From Phymatolithon calcareum (lineage: Eukaryota > Rhodophyta > Florideophyceae > Hapalidiales), in the NCBI GenBank assembly GCA_977006965.1, contig OZ345376.1:496001-560000 (forward strand): a DNA stretch of 64,000 nucleotides, written 5' to 3'. Positions 11,426 to 20,549 of this stretch are shown here, one piece after another. Made by a program: the position numbers and the translations under genes. The notes under the pieces are model-generated. The model did no database searches, was not told where the DNA came from, and saw only the letters and a list, made by a program, of their open reading frames with translations. The first letter of the stretch is position 1; every line of letters starts with the position of its first letter.

Positions 11426-12940
11426 ATGTTCGGACCAGCACTTAGTGTCGGCCTTGTCGGCGTGATTCTAAAACTGATTGTTATTCTCGTCATTTCCGTG
11501 GCTGGGGAAGCATGCCTCCTCACCGCTAAGGTTATGATCGCGTTCCGATTGCGGAAGAAGGGGACTGCACCAATAATCTATGACGGTGATACGAAGATCT
11601 TCAAAATCCGAGACACAGTTCGACGACTGGCGAGTACTTCTTACAGTGGAGTTTTCTTCGTCGCTCTTCTCGCTGTGGCAATATTCCCTGCCGAACTTGC
11701 GTCAGACTTTGGAGTCGACGTGTCCGACAAGTGCAAGCCAACAAGGGAAATCACTCAAGGAATTTGTGCGGTTTCAATGCATCTTTTCATCTCCTGGAAC
11801 AAATTCTTCTTGACGTCGTTTCAAGTCGAAGATGCCAAGTGGGACAACGAAATGCTCACTCGATATCCAATTCGCCAAGGGTTCCGGAAAAATTTCGATG
11901 GAAATGAGTATTTTGGGGACGAGGTTCCTCGCAACAAAACGCTGCCGATTGTCATCCAAAACTGTACCATTGGACCACTTCAGACAATTGACGCAAATGA
12001 CACAACACTAGTGTTCAGTAATGTTCCAAAAACCAGTTCAGACGGTGTCAGGCTCGTAAGCATATTATCGAAGAATGGGAATTTTTCATACACAGGTCTA
12101 GGTGGGTTGTATTACAACTACCTCTACTATTCTTCTTTCCTCACAGTCGATCAAAACATGGAACAAAGCCACTCGAGGGGTGTTATAATGCTTGAGTACC
12201 CGCATGGAAGGCATTTGAAGGCCATTGAGAAGAACGCAACTGCCCCAAACGCAGCACCAGTGCTCACCGTGCGAGCTGAAGGACCAATTATTAACTACAG
12301 CGTGAGCTGTGCCACTGCAAAAATTCACAAGAAAATGTTTCGCGATGGAGTATACTCGTACAGATTTGCTCAGCTCTCAAGATCTGGTAAGCGTAAGCCA
12401 ATCCTTCGCCGGAATGTCACCATTGGAAAGTCAACAATCTTGACCCCTGAACCTCTTGCTGAAGCGGACCTAGTTCGAGCTGTTATTGCTGCTAAAATCT
12501 CGGAAGCGGTTTCTTGCAAAGGGGAGACATTTGTGTACACATCTTGTGGTATATATCATCTTGAATGGGGTTATCCTCTGCTGGCAATATGTGTGTGTCT
12601 GCTCTTGATAGGGATTATTTTCAAAATCCGCACACTTTTTGCAGACAAGTTAGTCAAATATCCTGTCTCATCCAAAGCGTGGAGTTCATTTGCTCTCAAA
12701 CACGCGTCGTGTGAAGTCCAATACTGTGATATTGGTTCAGAGGAGTTTGTGGCAGAGTACAAAAAGTTTAACAAAAAAGATGAGATCGTCGAGTACTTCC
12801 TCAGCGAGGGACCGAATGGAAATGAGTTCCGGCTTCGCCGCGTCCTCTTCCGCGACCCAAAACCCAAGGACCATGATGCAGGTCCCGCCAAGGAAAATGT
12901 TGAGGTTCCAAATGATTACAAAAAGGAAAAATCTTTATAG
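11426..12940 (+). CDS. Three-pass membrane protein with glycosylated ectodomain
   Basis: An uninterrupted 504-codon frame from an ATG in a purine-rich context. The family is not recognised. Visible topology: a hydrophobic segment at residues 7-38, a basic loop at 40-70, a second membrane segment at about 73-90, a hydrophilic domain of about 290 residues, a third membrane segment at 383-400, and a charged tail to 504. The large loop has seven N-glycosylation sequons (N170, N179, N191, N219, N270, N290, N330) and several cysteines (103, 114, 180, 295, 364, 374), as expected for an extracellular or lumenal domain. The tail is Lys/Glu/Pro-rich. It stands alone, with repeat R2 beginning directly downstream. 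A receptor or adhesion role is possible but not shown. I am confident it is a real gene and have no assigned function. Confidence 0.8.
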   Translation: MFGPALSVGLVGVILKLIVILVISVAGEACLLTAKVMIAFRLRKKGTAPIIYDGDTKIFKIRDTVRRLASTSYSGVFFVALLAVAIFPAELASDFGVDVSDKCKPTREITQGICAVSMHLFISWNKFFLTSFQVEDAKWDNEMLTRYPIRQGFRKNFDGNEYFGDEVPRNKTLPIVIQNCTIGPLQTIDANDTTLVFSNVPKTSSDGVRLVSILSKNGNFSYTGLGGLYYNYLYYSSFLTVDQNMEQSHSRGVIMLEYPHGRHLKAIEKNATAPNAAPVLTVRAEGPIINYSVSCATAKIHKKMFRDGVYSYRFAQLSRSGKRKPILRRNVTIGKSTILTPEPLAEADLVRAVIAAKISEAVSCKGETFVYTSCGIYHLEWGYPLLAICVCLLLIGIIFKIRTLFADKLVKYPVSSKAWSSFALKHASCEVQYCDIGSEEFVAEYKKFNKKDEIVEYFLSEGPNGNEFRLRRVLFRDPKPKDHDAGPAKENVEVPNDYKKEKSL

Positions 12941-12949
12941 AAAGGCTTC

Positions 12950-13350
12950 CCGTATTCCGTGTTTGGAAATTGACTGAGTAGTTTGTGCCGCTTTGTACCG
13001 TGCAGTGCAGTGGAGAAGGAAGAAAAATACATTTTTATTTAGAACTTACCAACGCATCTGCTGATGCTTGGGGCAAATTTCGGGTGTCAGGAAATTTGGC
13101 TCGATTCTGCCTGGTGAAAAGGTTGTTATGGTAGATGGTCCACGGTTCAGTGGTCTACAAAAAACCCAACTCTGGTCCCCTGAGGGGTCTCGAGGGGGAC
13201 GATTAGTCCACGCGAAGCTTCATGGGGCGTCTTCGAATTGTCAGTACCTCACGCTCCTCCAAACAGAGGTTTTTAGAAGATCTCACAGACTTCTCAAGCT
13301 CTATGGCGTCGGTGAGACCCTCTCACATGATATTCGTTCTGCCTTGCTAA
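12950..13350 (+). repeat. Dispersed repeat R2, copy 2
   Basis: Starts just after the membrane-protein stop codon with attccgtgtttggaaattga, which recurs at about 15.58 kb. The part from 13.2 to 13.35 kb (ctcacgctcctc, gacttctcaagctctatggc, accctctcacatga) recurs at 15.66-15.75 kb, and the part at 13.1-13.21 kb recurs inverted at 9.66-9.86 kb. A 113-codon frame at 13068-13409 covers it but is not convincing as a gene. Confidence 0.55.
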
Positions 13351-13439
13351 ACCAAAAATGTTGTAACCGAGCTTTTCTCAGCGAGTGGTCTCTTACCGAA
13401 AGGGACTAGCCGGCTTTAACCGAATGTGTAGAGAGCGTT

Positions 13440-14205
13440 CTAAATCACGGACCTCTCCAGCGTCTGCGCGAACGTGCCGGCGTCCCTCCCGGCGTTCACT
13501 GTACGCCCTTGGAGGTATTTTCTGGTCACATACCCGTCCGCCCACTACTACGCGCCATGTCTACGGCGCAATATCATAGTGCCCGCGCTGCTGACGAGTT
13601 GCGCGCTCAGCTCGTATTGGACTTTGACCTGGCAAAGGAGGCTCTGGCTGAGATGCCGAACCGATACCGGGCTCATCACGCCATCGCGGTGCCGCCGAAT
13701 TGCGGCACAAAGCCGGCAGGCAGACAAACGTGCACGCAGATAACTTCTCTACATGCGATTTTGTGCTTGTGCGCCACGCTGCGGACGGTGGTCACGAACT
13801 GAGGTTCATTTGGACCGGACCGCGCCGAGTCGTAGATGTCAAGTCGGATCATGTCCACGTCGTCGAAAAACTGGTGAATGGAAAGCGCGAAGTCACGCAT
13901 GGCCGCCGATTTTCAACTCTACCGCGAGGATGTGGAAGGAATGCCTGTGTCCCCAGCTGTTGCGTGCGGTCAGCCACAATGAAGCTCGCTATAAAACTGT
14001 TCACGCACTCCGCGGCACTCGAGCCGACCGCGAAATGAAATTCAATTTGAGTGGAAAGGGCTTCCCGACGAAGTGGGTCACACCTGGGGCCACTCAAACA
14101 GCTCTCTGAAGACGTACCGGACGTGCTTGACAACTTCCTCCGCAGCTGTGGTAACAAGGTGATCAAGCGGAAGGCGCTCTCGCCTTTAAACTCAACTAAC
14201 GCCTG
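13440..14205 (+). pseudogene. Ty3/gypsy integrase C-terminus and chromodomain relic
   Basis: Read across several frames, the plus strand encodes the 3' end of a Ty3/gypsy pol. An integrase tail (TPLEVFSGHIPVRPLLRAM, then a helical stretch ADELRAQLVLDFDLAKEAL) leads into the GPY-type module (CDFVLVRHAADGG, ELRFIWTGPRRVVDVKSD, LVNGKREVTHGRR). After a further shift comes a chromodomain-like end (FEWKGLPDEVGHTWGPLKQL, SEDVPDVLDNFL). These are hallmarks of chromovirus-type elements. The upstream protease, reverse transcriptase and integrase core are absent, so this is a truncated, frameshifted relic, not related closely to the intact element at 50.7-57.5 kb. Confidence 0.75.
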
Positions 14206-14631
14206 ATTGCGGTACCCCGGCAAGCAGCCATGGGGCACTGTAACAATCGCCGCACTCGCTGTGGTGACCCGAACCCAGGTCTGTGCCATTTCGGACATAG
14301 CGCTATTTTTGCGTCTGGTGCTGACAGGGGCTTTGGAGAATTGATCCATGCTGAGGGGCGTGATAATCAAGTCGCTGACACTGACGGGCGCGAACGGCAC
14401 TCCGTGGGCTCAAGTATGTCTCGAGGGAATTTGTGCGCGTGCGAGCATGAAGCACGCCACGCATTGCCAGCTCCGGGCGGCGACCGCGCATCTGCGCGTG
14501 CGCGGAGACAATGGAAAGAGACGGAACCGGCGCGACACAACACTGAGTAGTGGATGGATGGATGTGAGTTAACTTCAAGCTCTCGTTGTCTATTTAACAC
14601 CTAAGAGGTTTATCATAGCGCTAAATCGCGT
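14206..14631. other. No supported gene; probable 3' flank of the gypsy relic
   Basis: Several overlapping frames of 74-106 codons occur on both strands in GC-rich sequence and look like chance. No LTR end was recognised. Confidence 0.35.
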
Positions 14632-14960
14632 TGCCTTTCTTTTCTTTCTTTTATTGCAAAAAAACGTTAACGTAAGTTAGTGCCTGGGGAAGTTTCCAAA
14701 CAGCCCCTCACTGTTCACAAATTTGAGTACTTCGAGCGGTTTCTCATTGCAAATTTCCTCTACCGCCTAGGTGCCAACTCTATCAATAGTCTGGCGTCTT
14801 GATATAGTCCGTCCACTACAGCGTAGAAGTATATGCTCAACGGTCCCCTTAGTGCCCACTGAGCAGGCCTTGCATATAGGGTCGTAATCATCGGAACCAT
14901 CTTGAAAACTTGCCACCAGTGAGCAACGTACCACGAGGCGCTATGCCCGTGGACAAAATG
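14632..14960 (-). pseudogene. LINE ORF2 3'-end relic, copy A
   Basis: On the minus strand the frame reads DPICKACSVGTKGTVEHILL and RCSGRTISRR, matching the zinc-finger-like C-terminus (CxxC...HxxxxC) of the LINE at 36.9-38 kb (DPVCKMCPYGVKETVEHLIL, NCSGRTTSRR). It ends in a tail of AAAG-type units at 14632-14660, as the other copy does. Only the last few hundred bases of the element remain, as usual for 5'-truncated LINE insertions. Confidence 0.7.
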
Positions 14961-15429
14961 GAACCCACATCAGAACATTGTTCGAATTTGAATCGCGTTT
15001 CCTACCTTTCTACTTCGTGTTCTCGGGGCAGGTCTCCTGGATTGCGTCGACGGCGCTTTGCAATCTTGTTTCTTCTTGCTCTGAGAGGGATTACATTGAG
15101 TAGTGCACAGTTATCGAAAGGCGAAGAAGCACGGAAAATGGCGAGGACGATTAAAATCATCCTCAACCAAACCGACCAAGATGAAGGACTGAGAGCAAAG
15201 TAATAAGAGTAGAAATCAAGGTGCCATTTAATATCCAGTTGGGTAGCTAACCACCTTTACAATAACTTGAATACTTCGAGTACTGCATAGTGTGAACCAT
15301 ACAGTGTTGGAATTGTTACCTCATAAAGGCAGGGCTCTGACGATCCCAGACTTCTGATAGAGGCACATTGCCATCGAATTCTCCCACCATATTCAGCACG
15401 CGCGATCCCCCGGAAAGTGCAGCATTGTG

Positions 15430-15905
15430 TTTCGAGTCAGGGTTCCTTGCGATCGACGGAATTTTGGCCCCTCTTGCTCATTGTGATCTTTTGTGTCATC
15501 CTTCAAAATTAAGCCTTAAGATCGCAAGGGAGAACAGTGGATACCATGTTTTCCCAGCGCATGTTGCTTTATCTGCATTCCGTGTTTGGAAATGGACCAA
15601 GTAGCTCGTGCGGCTCTGGACACCTCTGTTGAAGCTTCATGAAGAGTCTTCGAGATGTCACCACCTCACGCTCTTTCAATGAGAGGTTTTAGAGGAGCTT
15701 CCCGACTTCTCAAGCTCCATGGCATTTGTGGGACCCTCTCAGATGAAATTCGTTCTGTCACGCCAAATCGGAACTGTGTTTCGAGTCAGGGCTCCTTGCA
15801 AGGGACTGAAGTTTAGCCCCTCCTGTTCAAAGCGAACTTTGTGGGCGCCTTCAAAATTAAGTCTTAAGATCGCAAGGGAGAATAGTGGATACCTCGTTTG
15901 CCGCT
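15430..15905 (+). repeat. Direct repeat pair of about 120 bp, with repeat R2 copy 3 between
   Basis: tttcgagtcagggttccttg at about 15.43 kb and tttcgagtcagggctccttg at 15.78 kb start two related blocks that both run through ttcaaaattaag..ttaagatcgc, aagggaga and agtggatacc. R2 sequence lies between them (15.58-15.77 kb). Neither block is coding as far as I can see. Confidence 0.6.
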
Positions 15906-16084
15906 ACAACGTAGCTGCTGAAACGCATCTCCCTTGCAGTCTCATGAGTGTTACTGAGGGCGTTTAATAAATTCCAAATTCAAAAAAAAAATACCTCGTT
16001 TGCCCAGAGCTCGAACTCGAAACGCATGACTGTATTCAAGAATCGAACAGGCAACGGACTTTCAGGATAAATCCGGCCTCCGAC

Positions 16085-16475
16085 GAGTCGGGGAGCAGCA
16101 AGAAGAACGCTGAGTCAGAAACGCAACGTTTTTCAAGGAGGGTCTACCGACCCAAGCAGTGAGGATGAAAGAGTACCGACACAGGATTCTTTGCCCAAGA
16201 TGGTTTGTGGGTCACTTTCAAAGAAATTCACCGAAATTGATTGAAGAAATGGGCAGTCAAGGAGCATGGGCGGTTGGAACACTCAACAGTATCCTGAGAA
16301 AGCTTACATGGCCCCTACAGAAGAGAATGACGTGACTCGAACCATAGGCGTAATACTATGCAATTCTGATTGAGGCAAATGAAAACTTTCGAGGCTAGTA
16401 GAATACATGCTTAGAAAGGTGCCGACATTCCTCACGTTAGGACACATGGTACCTTCTCAATAAATCCACTTAAGT
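16085..16475 (+). repeat. Retroelement R3 3' end, copy 1
   Basis: The plus strand encodes a degraded version of the last ORF of the element at 36283-36764 (minus): GLPTQAVRMKEYRHRILC and EEMGSQGAWAV against GLPHQAVRMKESRHRILC and EEMGSQGAWTV. Both copies end with ccttctcaataaatccactt and have no long A tail. This copy has frame damage. The R3 family is non-LTR-like by the target duplication of copy 2. Confidence 0.65.
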
Positions 16476-18495
16476 ACGTTTGCCAGAGCATGTTGCTTCA
16501 TCTGACCGGATTTACTTGGCCCTCGTTCAAGAACGATTGGTTCGGGAATTCGCGTCGGGATGTTTACAAAAGATCTAGTCACGAAGGTTAAGCAACGGTT
16601 CCAGGACATGAACGTCTTGAAAGTGCGCACGAAGGACGCTGGGCCAAATGAATGAAGCTTTTCCCATGTAAAAGAAGCATTGACGGGGATGGGGAGCTCC
16701 TCTTTAGTTTTCTTCGTCATTCTGTTGCATTGATTTTCCAAGTGTGGCGGAAGCAGGCGGTAGAGACATGTCAGTCCGTTTCCTTATCGGTAACGGCGAA
16801 GTTCTACTAGACGATTTCAGTCACTCACCGGATCCGAATTCGCGCATTGGCTTGTTCCACCACTTTAAGCAATGAGAAGAGCTAGAGGACTTTCTTTGGC
16901 AGTTCCATAGGATTCTCTTGCCGCGAACAAGCGGTGTAATTAGTCTCATCCCCGGAATGTGAATGACCTGTCGCACGAGAAATGTAGGGAGATATCGTTA
17001 TTTTTACCAACGCATCTGCTAACGCTTGGGCAGCATAAAGCTATTGGAACTCGTTTGCTCCAATTTCCAAAAGCTGTGCAACCAACACGCCAAAAATTTA
17101 TCTGCCTTCAAAAGATATTGAAATGCAATGGCATTTTAAATTAATATCTCATGAGCTTCACCAACACAGGTCACACCGTACGTCGCCAGTACTCACTGCG
17201 AAAGAGAATTGCACAACATGGCTGTCGCGACGCACTTGGAAACAGTTCTGTAAAAGCTGAAATCTTTACATCGGGTCGGCCGCACAATCTCGTCCGCAAG
17301 CGTCACATGCATCGCCCGCAATGCCGCGGACATTAACGGATCGTTCCGCGAGTGTGTTCAGCACATTCGCCAAAGTCCTTCTTCCATTATGCACTGCAGC
17401 GCCCTCAGCCTGCGGCTGGTGAAATGTCTTTCGGAACGCACACAGCACCGCGGAAGATATCACCACATCTGGTTACTCCACAGCGACTTCATTTACCTCG
17501 TCTGCGCCTAGTCCGTTTGGACCCCCATGCCAACATGCTGCACGAGCTTCACAATCAGTCGACATTTCCGCGCCAACTTCCAAGCACAGATGATTCTCAC
17601 GGCCGCGTCGTGGAAGAACTGGGACACTCACCGCGTACATCGGGACGACGCGAAGGAACGCTCACAACTTGCGACATGACCGGCCGTCGGGAAGTGACAT
17701 TCAAACCTGCAGTCAGGGTCGCGGAGAACGGGTATGTATTCAATCGCCTTTCAGCGCGCTCCCCGTGCATCTGCGACGCGCGAACAGAGTGAAAGTTTCA
17801 GAAACTGATCACGACGGCAAAAGCTCTGCAGAACTACCAGTTGTCCAAAATTCATGTGCGGGGCAGTGCCACCAGGCGGCGCAAAGGTTACTGTACATGA
17901 CCGACGCAGTGAAGGCGCACGGAGGGGATGCGCTGGAAACGCCGCCGGGCCTCCAGTGACGCGAGTGGCACAAGGAACCGAAGCACGGAGCAACAGGCCG
18001 TTAAGAAGGGGCTGATGAAGGGGTATGGTCGGAGTAGAAGAATGCATTGCCGCACACGGCAATGCGGGGCGGCGGAATATTGATCCTCCCCGGATATACC
18101 CTCTACCGCAAAACACACATGATACGATAATTTCCGCCTCCAGGTGAGCAAAGAGGCGCGAGAGGGAAACCGTAATTTCAGCGCTGCGCTTCGTCACCAC
18201 GTTCGCATGAGCACCGACGGAAATCACAATGGGAGAACTGGAAGCCTGCATTGTTTCAGTGATTTCAACGATGCGCGAGGGGTCTTATTCCGCTCGCAAT
18301 TGTGGCTCGCTAGCATGCCATCTCATGAATGGGTAAATGAAACCGAAATTTGAACCGCAAGACTTTAGTCAATCATCTTCGATCATAGTCGCCACACAAG
18401 GTGGTGTGCAACACAAACGATGGCTGCGGGCGGCATTTCAGAGGCGGCCAGGACGGCTGATCTGTACGACGGGGTGGAAAGAGGCGCGTGAAAAA
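16476..18495. other. Gene-poor stretch, no recognised gene
   Basis: Several frames of 60-166 codons overlap on both strands around 17.2-18.25 kb in GC-rich sequence. The longest plus-strand one is 17352-17792 and the longest minus-strand one 17751-18251. None shows a domain, and both strands are about equally open. They may be old retroelement pieces; I cannot support a gene. Confidence 0.35.
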
Positions 18496-19060
18496 TATGA
18501 AATCATGCTCGTCAGCAAGTGGAGAAGGAGGACATTACATTGCGATTTGTGACATCGGTGATGAAGGGACATGCTGCAGACTTACCGCACAAAATGGTTG
18601 TGCGCACGTGAAGTAACTATTTTCTGGCAAATGCATCGCGTAGGAAGGAATGTAAGGCCACGGAAAGTGCGAAATGAATTGCACAGGACGGAATGTAACG
18701 AAGGGAACTCTTCGTCATTGAATATCCGGGGGAAACGGAAAGAGAGCGTGAGATCAGCTCACGTTCTGCAGCACATGTTCTGTCTCATGGTCATCATGTT
18801 TTCGGAGGAAGAGGCAAATTGGAGTGCATGTACAGTTCCCCGAGATCTGGTTCACTTGCATAGGAAGCGCAAGCATGGATGGTTAATCCAATTAGATTGG
18901 ATTGGATTTATGATAACCATAATAAATAGCGCGTGGTTTTTAAAAAAAAAGTGTTCGAAGTCAGAGCCAATCATTGTCGTTCAGAATAATTGTAATTGGT
19001 TCAGAGGAACTAACTGCAAATTCAGAAAAGCGAGAGCTAATTGCAATCCATGGATAAAAA
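18496..19060 (+). repeat. Arm repeat, outer segment, left copy
   Basis: Matches, with divergence, 46.96-47.33 kb (attgaatatccg, atcatgttttcggaggaaga, ggcaaattggagtgcatgta, gaagtcagagccaatcat). It is also inverted relative to 34.14-34.6 kb. With the 34-kb copy it shares an extra outer part (gctcgtcagcaagtggagaa, gacatgctgcagacttacc) that is only weakly present at 46.34-46.43 kb. The 18-kb and 34-kb copies thus form an inverted pair. Confidence 0.65.
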
Positions 19061-19065
19061 TCCAA

Positions 19066-19235
19066 GAAAATAAATAAAATTTTTAATTAAATAGCCCCAC
19101 TGACTTCCGAAGATATTGGCAAGGCTTCCTCAGTTCCTACCTACCTTTGTGTAGCTCACGAAAACGCACCGCCAGGAGGGCGGCAGGAAAACATTAGCAT
19201 CTCAGATAATCCTGTTTCATTTGCGGAACTCCTGA
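19066..19235 (-). repeat. Poly-A retroposon R1, copy 2
   Basis: Same body as the copies at 10.47 and 44.53 kb (tagccccactgacttccgaa, ctacctacctttgtgtagct, aaacgcaccgccag), with the A/T-rich tail side facing the arm repeat. The A tail is degenerate here. Confidence 0.6.
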
Positions 19236-19337
19236 ACAGTCAGAACTCAACAGTTGAAGCCCAGGTACGTTCGTATCTGGGCTTTAGTATAGGCCTTCTT
19301 CGTTCTGCATGCACTTGATATCGATAGCTCATTGTTT

Positions 19338-19915
19338 TTGTAGACGCGAGAAAACACGAGCTGCTTTCACGTAACTAACGAAAGTAAATGTGAGCTTGGA
19401 CCGATAAATATTTAATAGTTCATCTAAAATTGAGCATTTTCATCACTTTCATTTCAACTCAGTTCTATTGGCCAGATGATATTCCAAACCCGGTCAACCT
19501 TCAACTTATAAAACCTGATGCGGGAAAAATAAGTTGGAAGCTTAAATTCGATTGTTTATTTTGATGTGATGAGGATTTTATAAGTTGTAAATCACTACAT
19601 TATTCCTCGGAGAGGAGAGAAATATAAGATAGATTTTCTCAAGAATTTGAGAAGGGGAAGAGGAAAAAATAAGTTTTTTCTCACTTAATTTTTGTGCAGA
19701 GGTAAGAACTCAATAAGTTAGTTTTTTCTAATATTTTGAAAACGTGAACAGAAAACGACAACAGTCTGGGCATGGACCGCTTTACCATCGTTTCGGTTCG
19801 TAGTGGTCCAGTGAAAGAGTCATTTTTGTACTTTATGTGGGAGCTTCCATTGGCAACAAACTTGTACAGTACTTTTCAAAACGGCGTGTTTTCTCGCGTC
19901 TACAAAAACAAGTCG
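19338..19915. mobile_element. MITE-like inverted-repeat element
   Basis: tttttgtagacgcgagaaaa at the left (19338) is matched by its reverse complement, ending at 19915, with 23 matching bases. The interior is AT-rich and non-coding, with runs such as aagttttttct. No clear target-site duplication was found. It may be a MITE or simply a separated inverted repeat. Confidence 0.5.
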
Positions 19916-19916
19916 T

Positions 19917-20027
19917 ATGTGTACCGTAAGCCGGGGTAACAAATGTGTAAAACGTGCTCGTACCCACTCGGGCCTGGTACTCTTACGTTTTACTTTCATT
20001 TGTTATCCTGGCTTACGGTACACATCT
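19917..20027. repeat. Interrupted hairpin upstream of the NB-ARC gene
   Basis: tgtgtaccgtaagccggggt pairs with aggatt-type sequence ending cttacggtacaca, extended by taacaaatg/catttgtta and taaaacg/cgtttta. The loop is about 35 bases. It starts directly after the MITE-like element. Confidence 0.7.
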
Positions 20028-20049
20028 CCTTAATAGCTATTGGTAGCAA

Positions 20050-20080
20050 AGACACGGCGTTTTTTTAAAAACGCCGTGTC
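20050..20080. repeat. Perfect short hairpin
   Basis: gacacggcgttttt and aaaaacgccgtgtc are perfect reverse complements separated by three bases. It is one of three inverted repeats packed into the 1.2 kb upstream of the NB-ARC/WD40 gene; with its T run it could act in transcript folding, but no role is shown. Confidence 0.75.
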
Positions 20081-20549
20081 TCAATTGAACGTTTTTCTCG
20101 CGCTTAGCCAATTATGTACTGCCATAGCAGGAAGTATCCAATGAGCGTCTCGGATTCTCAAGCTCTTAAAAAATAAAAGTGCAAATCTAAGATGGGGAAG
20201 ACGGGGAAGATTGTTAGGAAACGTACGCCGTGCTCTATGTAATGCGTACGTAACGTAAGACAGATATTCAGTGGAATCATACCCAGTGGACCACTGGTCC
20301 ACCTGGACGAATATATAGCCCCCGGTTTTGCCGACGGTGAACCGAGGGAAGACACAGAACAGTAAAACCCCCAAACCGTTTTCTCACAAAGATTGTGCTG
20401 CGCACAGAGGTTGTGAACAATTCCACCGAGACACTCGTGCTTACGTTCTCCGATCCCGCCTGAGGAGCTTTGCAAAGCACGCCAAACAAGGTGGTAAGCT
20501 GTGAGCTGGGCTTTAGGGCTGTGCATTGACGTCTATTCCCTTTGCCGGA

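Noticed and set aside
14213-14560. Frames of 74-106 codons downstream of the gypsy relic
   Set aside because: Both strands open, no motif, no LTR-like ends. Treated as relic flank.
17352-18251. Overlapping frames of 146 and 166 codons as genes
   Set aside because: They lie on opposite strands of GC-rich sequence, without any motif or similarity to other parts of the window.
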